DNA of 64,000 nucleotides from Brachypterus glaber. Taxonomy: Eukaryota > Arthropoda > Insecta > Coleoptera > Kateretidae. Made by a program: the position numbers and the translations under genes. The stretch covers positions 5,270,001 through 5,334,000 of the forward strand of contig OY294047.1 of assembly GCA_958510825.1 (NCBI GenBank). The letters run 5' to 3'. Under the pieces are notes generated by a model that saw only the letters and a program-made list of their open reading frames with translations, was not told where the DNA came from and made no database searches. Shown here in pieces: positions 62,930-64,000 of this stretch. Numbering within the stretch: the stretch's first letter is position 1; each line of letters opens with the position of its first letter.

Positions 62930-63560
62930 AAAAATGCCTTGCGCTATTTCTCGATCTAGCCAAGGCATTTGACACTGTAAACTTAGAAATTCTTTTAACT
63001 AGTCTATAGACTAGAGGCAATTGGAGTTCGCGGTTTGGTGCTCAACATTTTCAGGAGTTACTTATCGGAAAGACGACAGGTTGTTAAAATTGATAATTAC
63101 GTTAGTAGCTCCCTTACAGTCACTAGGGGTGTTCCTCAAGGGACTGTTTTGGGGCCAATACTTTTTTTAATTTACATAAATCAGCTAGAAAATTTAAATA
63201 TACCAGCAAAAATTATATCATACGCTGACGACACTGTTGTTATTTTTGTGGGTGACTCCTGGGATGAAGTTTTAGCGAAAGCGGAATTGGGGATGAATGC
63301 TTGGCTGAATGAAAGTCTACTTAGTTTAAATGTTCAAAACACAGTTTTATACATTTTCTCCTACTGTTGTTGGTCAGCCCCTTTTTCAGTGTATAAAAAT
63401 ACACGAGTCTGACTGTTTAGATTTTGAAAAATGTAACTATATTTCTGACAAAAAAGTTACAACGGTTATATACTTATGACTGGTCGTGGATCAACATTTA
63501 AAATGGGATGAACATGTCGCAAGCTTGGATTTTTAAATAAAAAAAATCTAGTGTTTATTT
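62930..63560 (+). pseudogene. Broken non-LTR reverse transcriptase
   Basis: Fragment of a LINE-type reverse transcriptase. In order: LALFLDLAKAFDTVN (RT motif with the first catalytic Asp) near 62940-62985, a short insertion with stop near 63005, then an open stretch 63035-63412 with [35 protein letters not shown] (catalytic Asp pair) and LLSLN, then in other frames a DQHLKWDEHV-like thumb block near 63490. Endonuclease and 5' part are absent. Probably of the Jockey/CR1 group by motif style; inactive. Opposite strand to the host exons. Confidence 0.85.
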
Positions 63561-64000
63561 ACAAAGCTTTTTTAAAATCCTAAAATTTTATACGAAAAAC
63601 TAAAATTTTTTGAAGCTTCTCCGGGGCCCGGGTTCAAGGGGGGCCCGGCGTTGATAGTTTCTTTTGGTTTATAATAAATAGTTTATACTTTATTTTTACT
63701 CCCCCAGAACGATAAGGACACAAAGCGAAGCAAATATGCAGGCTCTTTTCCAAGTGGACCATACAGATTCAAATTCATAAAAATTATACTTAAAAAACCA
63801 AGGTTGTTTTCAACAGATAGGAAGAAGCTAATCTACCCCAATTATAAATAATATACATAATTCAGTCTGTATTTTCGATAAGTAAAAATCTAACAAAAAG
63901 TCCCAATTACCCACCTCAAAATAGTATATCTGCTGAAGCCATCTCTATTCCTGTGCCTTTTTTAGAAATATGTTTTGTCAAAGAACTATTTTTTATTTTG
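63561..64000. other. Right edge, no gene recognised
   Basis: Has a short GC-rich block CCGGGGCCCGGGTTCAAGGGGGGCCCGG at 63620-63647 (two mirrored GGGCCCGG words) and otherwise AT-rich sequence. No BTB domain or phase-1 donor exon recognised here on the minus strand. Confidence 0.4.

Noticed and set aside
1..64000. CRISPR array, operon or bacterial features
   Set aside because: Repeats are TIR or tandem units without regular spacers; exon-intron structure is eukaryotic.
62807..64000. BTB domain or common 5' exon of mod(mdg4)
   Set aside because: Looked for on the minus strand; only a plus-strand reverse transcriptase fragment is found.
1..64000. FLYWCH exons on the plus strand, as in Drosophila mod(mdg4) trans-splicing from both strands
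   Set aside because: All FLYWCH motifs found are on the minus strand, so this window gives no direct evidence for trans-splicing.

Overview
The window is AT-rich, intron-dense eukaryotic DNA. Phase-1 splice sites, FLYWCH and DUF4806 domains, tRNA-derived SINEs and many TIR/foldback transposons point to an insect, perhaps a beetle (weak guess). No complete single-exon gene is visible.

The main content is an array of short coding exons on the minus strand. Fifteen encode one FLYWCH zinc finger each: 1189-1448, 1870-2291, 7214-7479, 9023-9282, 17190-17506, 19830-20080, 29960-30246, 34604-34926, 41006-41286, 44186-44442, 47677-47945, 48215-48504, 48774-49063, 61632-61894 and 62553-62806. Each follows a T-rich acceptor, opens with two bases that complete a phase-1 codon (glycine if the donor ends in G, in 14 of 15), carries W-x-C-x7-C ... 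H-x-H, and ends in its own stop with no donor. That is the layout of the alternative 3' exons of insect mod(mdg4), where a shared BTB part is spliced to one of many FLYWCH tails. The shared 5' exons are not here; given the strand they should lie beyond position 64000.

Interleaved on the same strand are two sets of exons for a DUF4806-type domain: 37217-37600 with 38619-38857, and 51083-51204, 54171-54333, 56765-56973 with 59340-59480. All internal splice phases agree. The first exon of the second set uses the same phase-1, G-first acceptor as the FLYWCH exons, so these may be extra non-FLYWCH tails of one complex locus, or a separate gene overlapping it. This is the least expected feature of the window.

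The array shows birth and death of exons: a 559-bp tandem duplication with two exons coding identical proteins (48215-49063), related pairs (34604/41006), and at least four decayed exon copies (15350-17183, 42738-42795). Exon subclasses are grouped along the chromosome.

Between the exons almost everything is mobile DNA: a dead Tc1-like transposon (296-1112), several hAT-like MITEs with 8-bp target duplications, PIF/Harbinger-like MITEs with 3-bp duplications, many TA-flanked foldback elements of 0.4-1.3 kb, elements keeping THAP, BED-like or other zinc-finger fragments of transposases, tRNA-derived SINEs, and a broken non-LTR reverse transcriptase at the right end (62930-63560). Stretches not listed as exons or repeats are AT-rich intron in which I see no gene.
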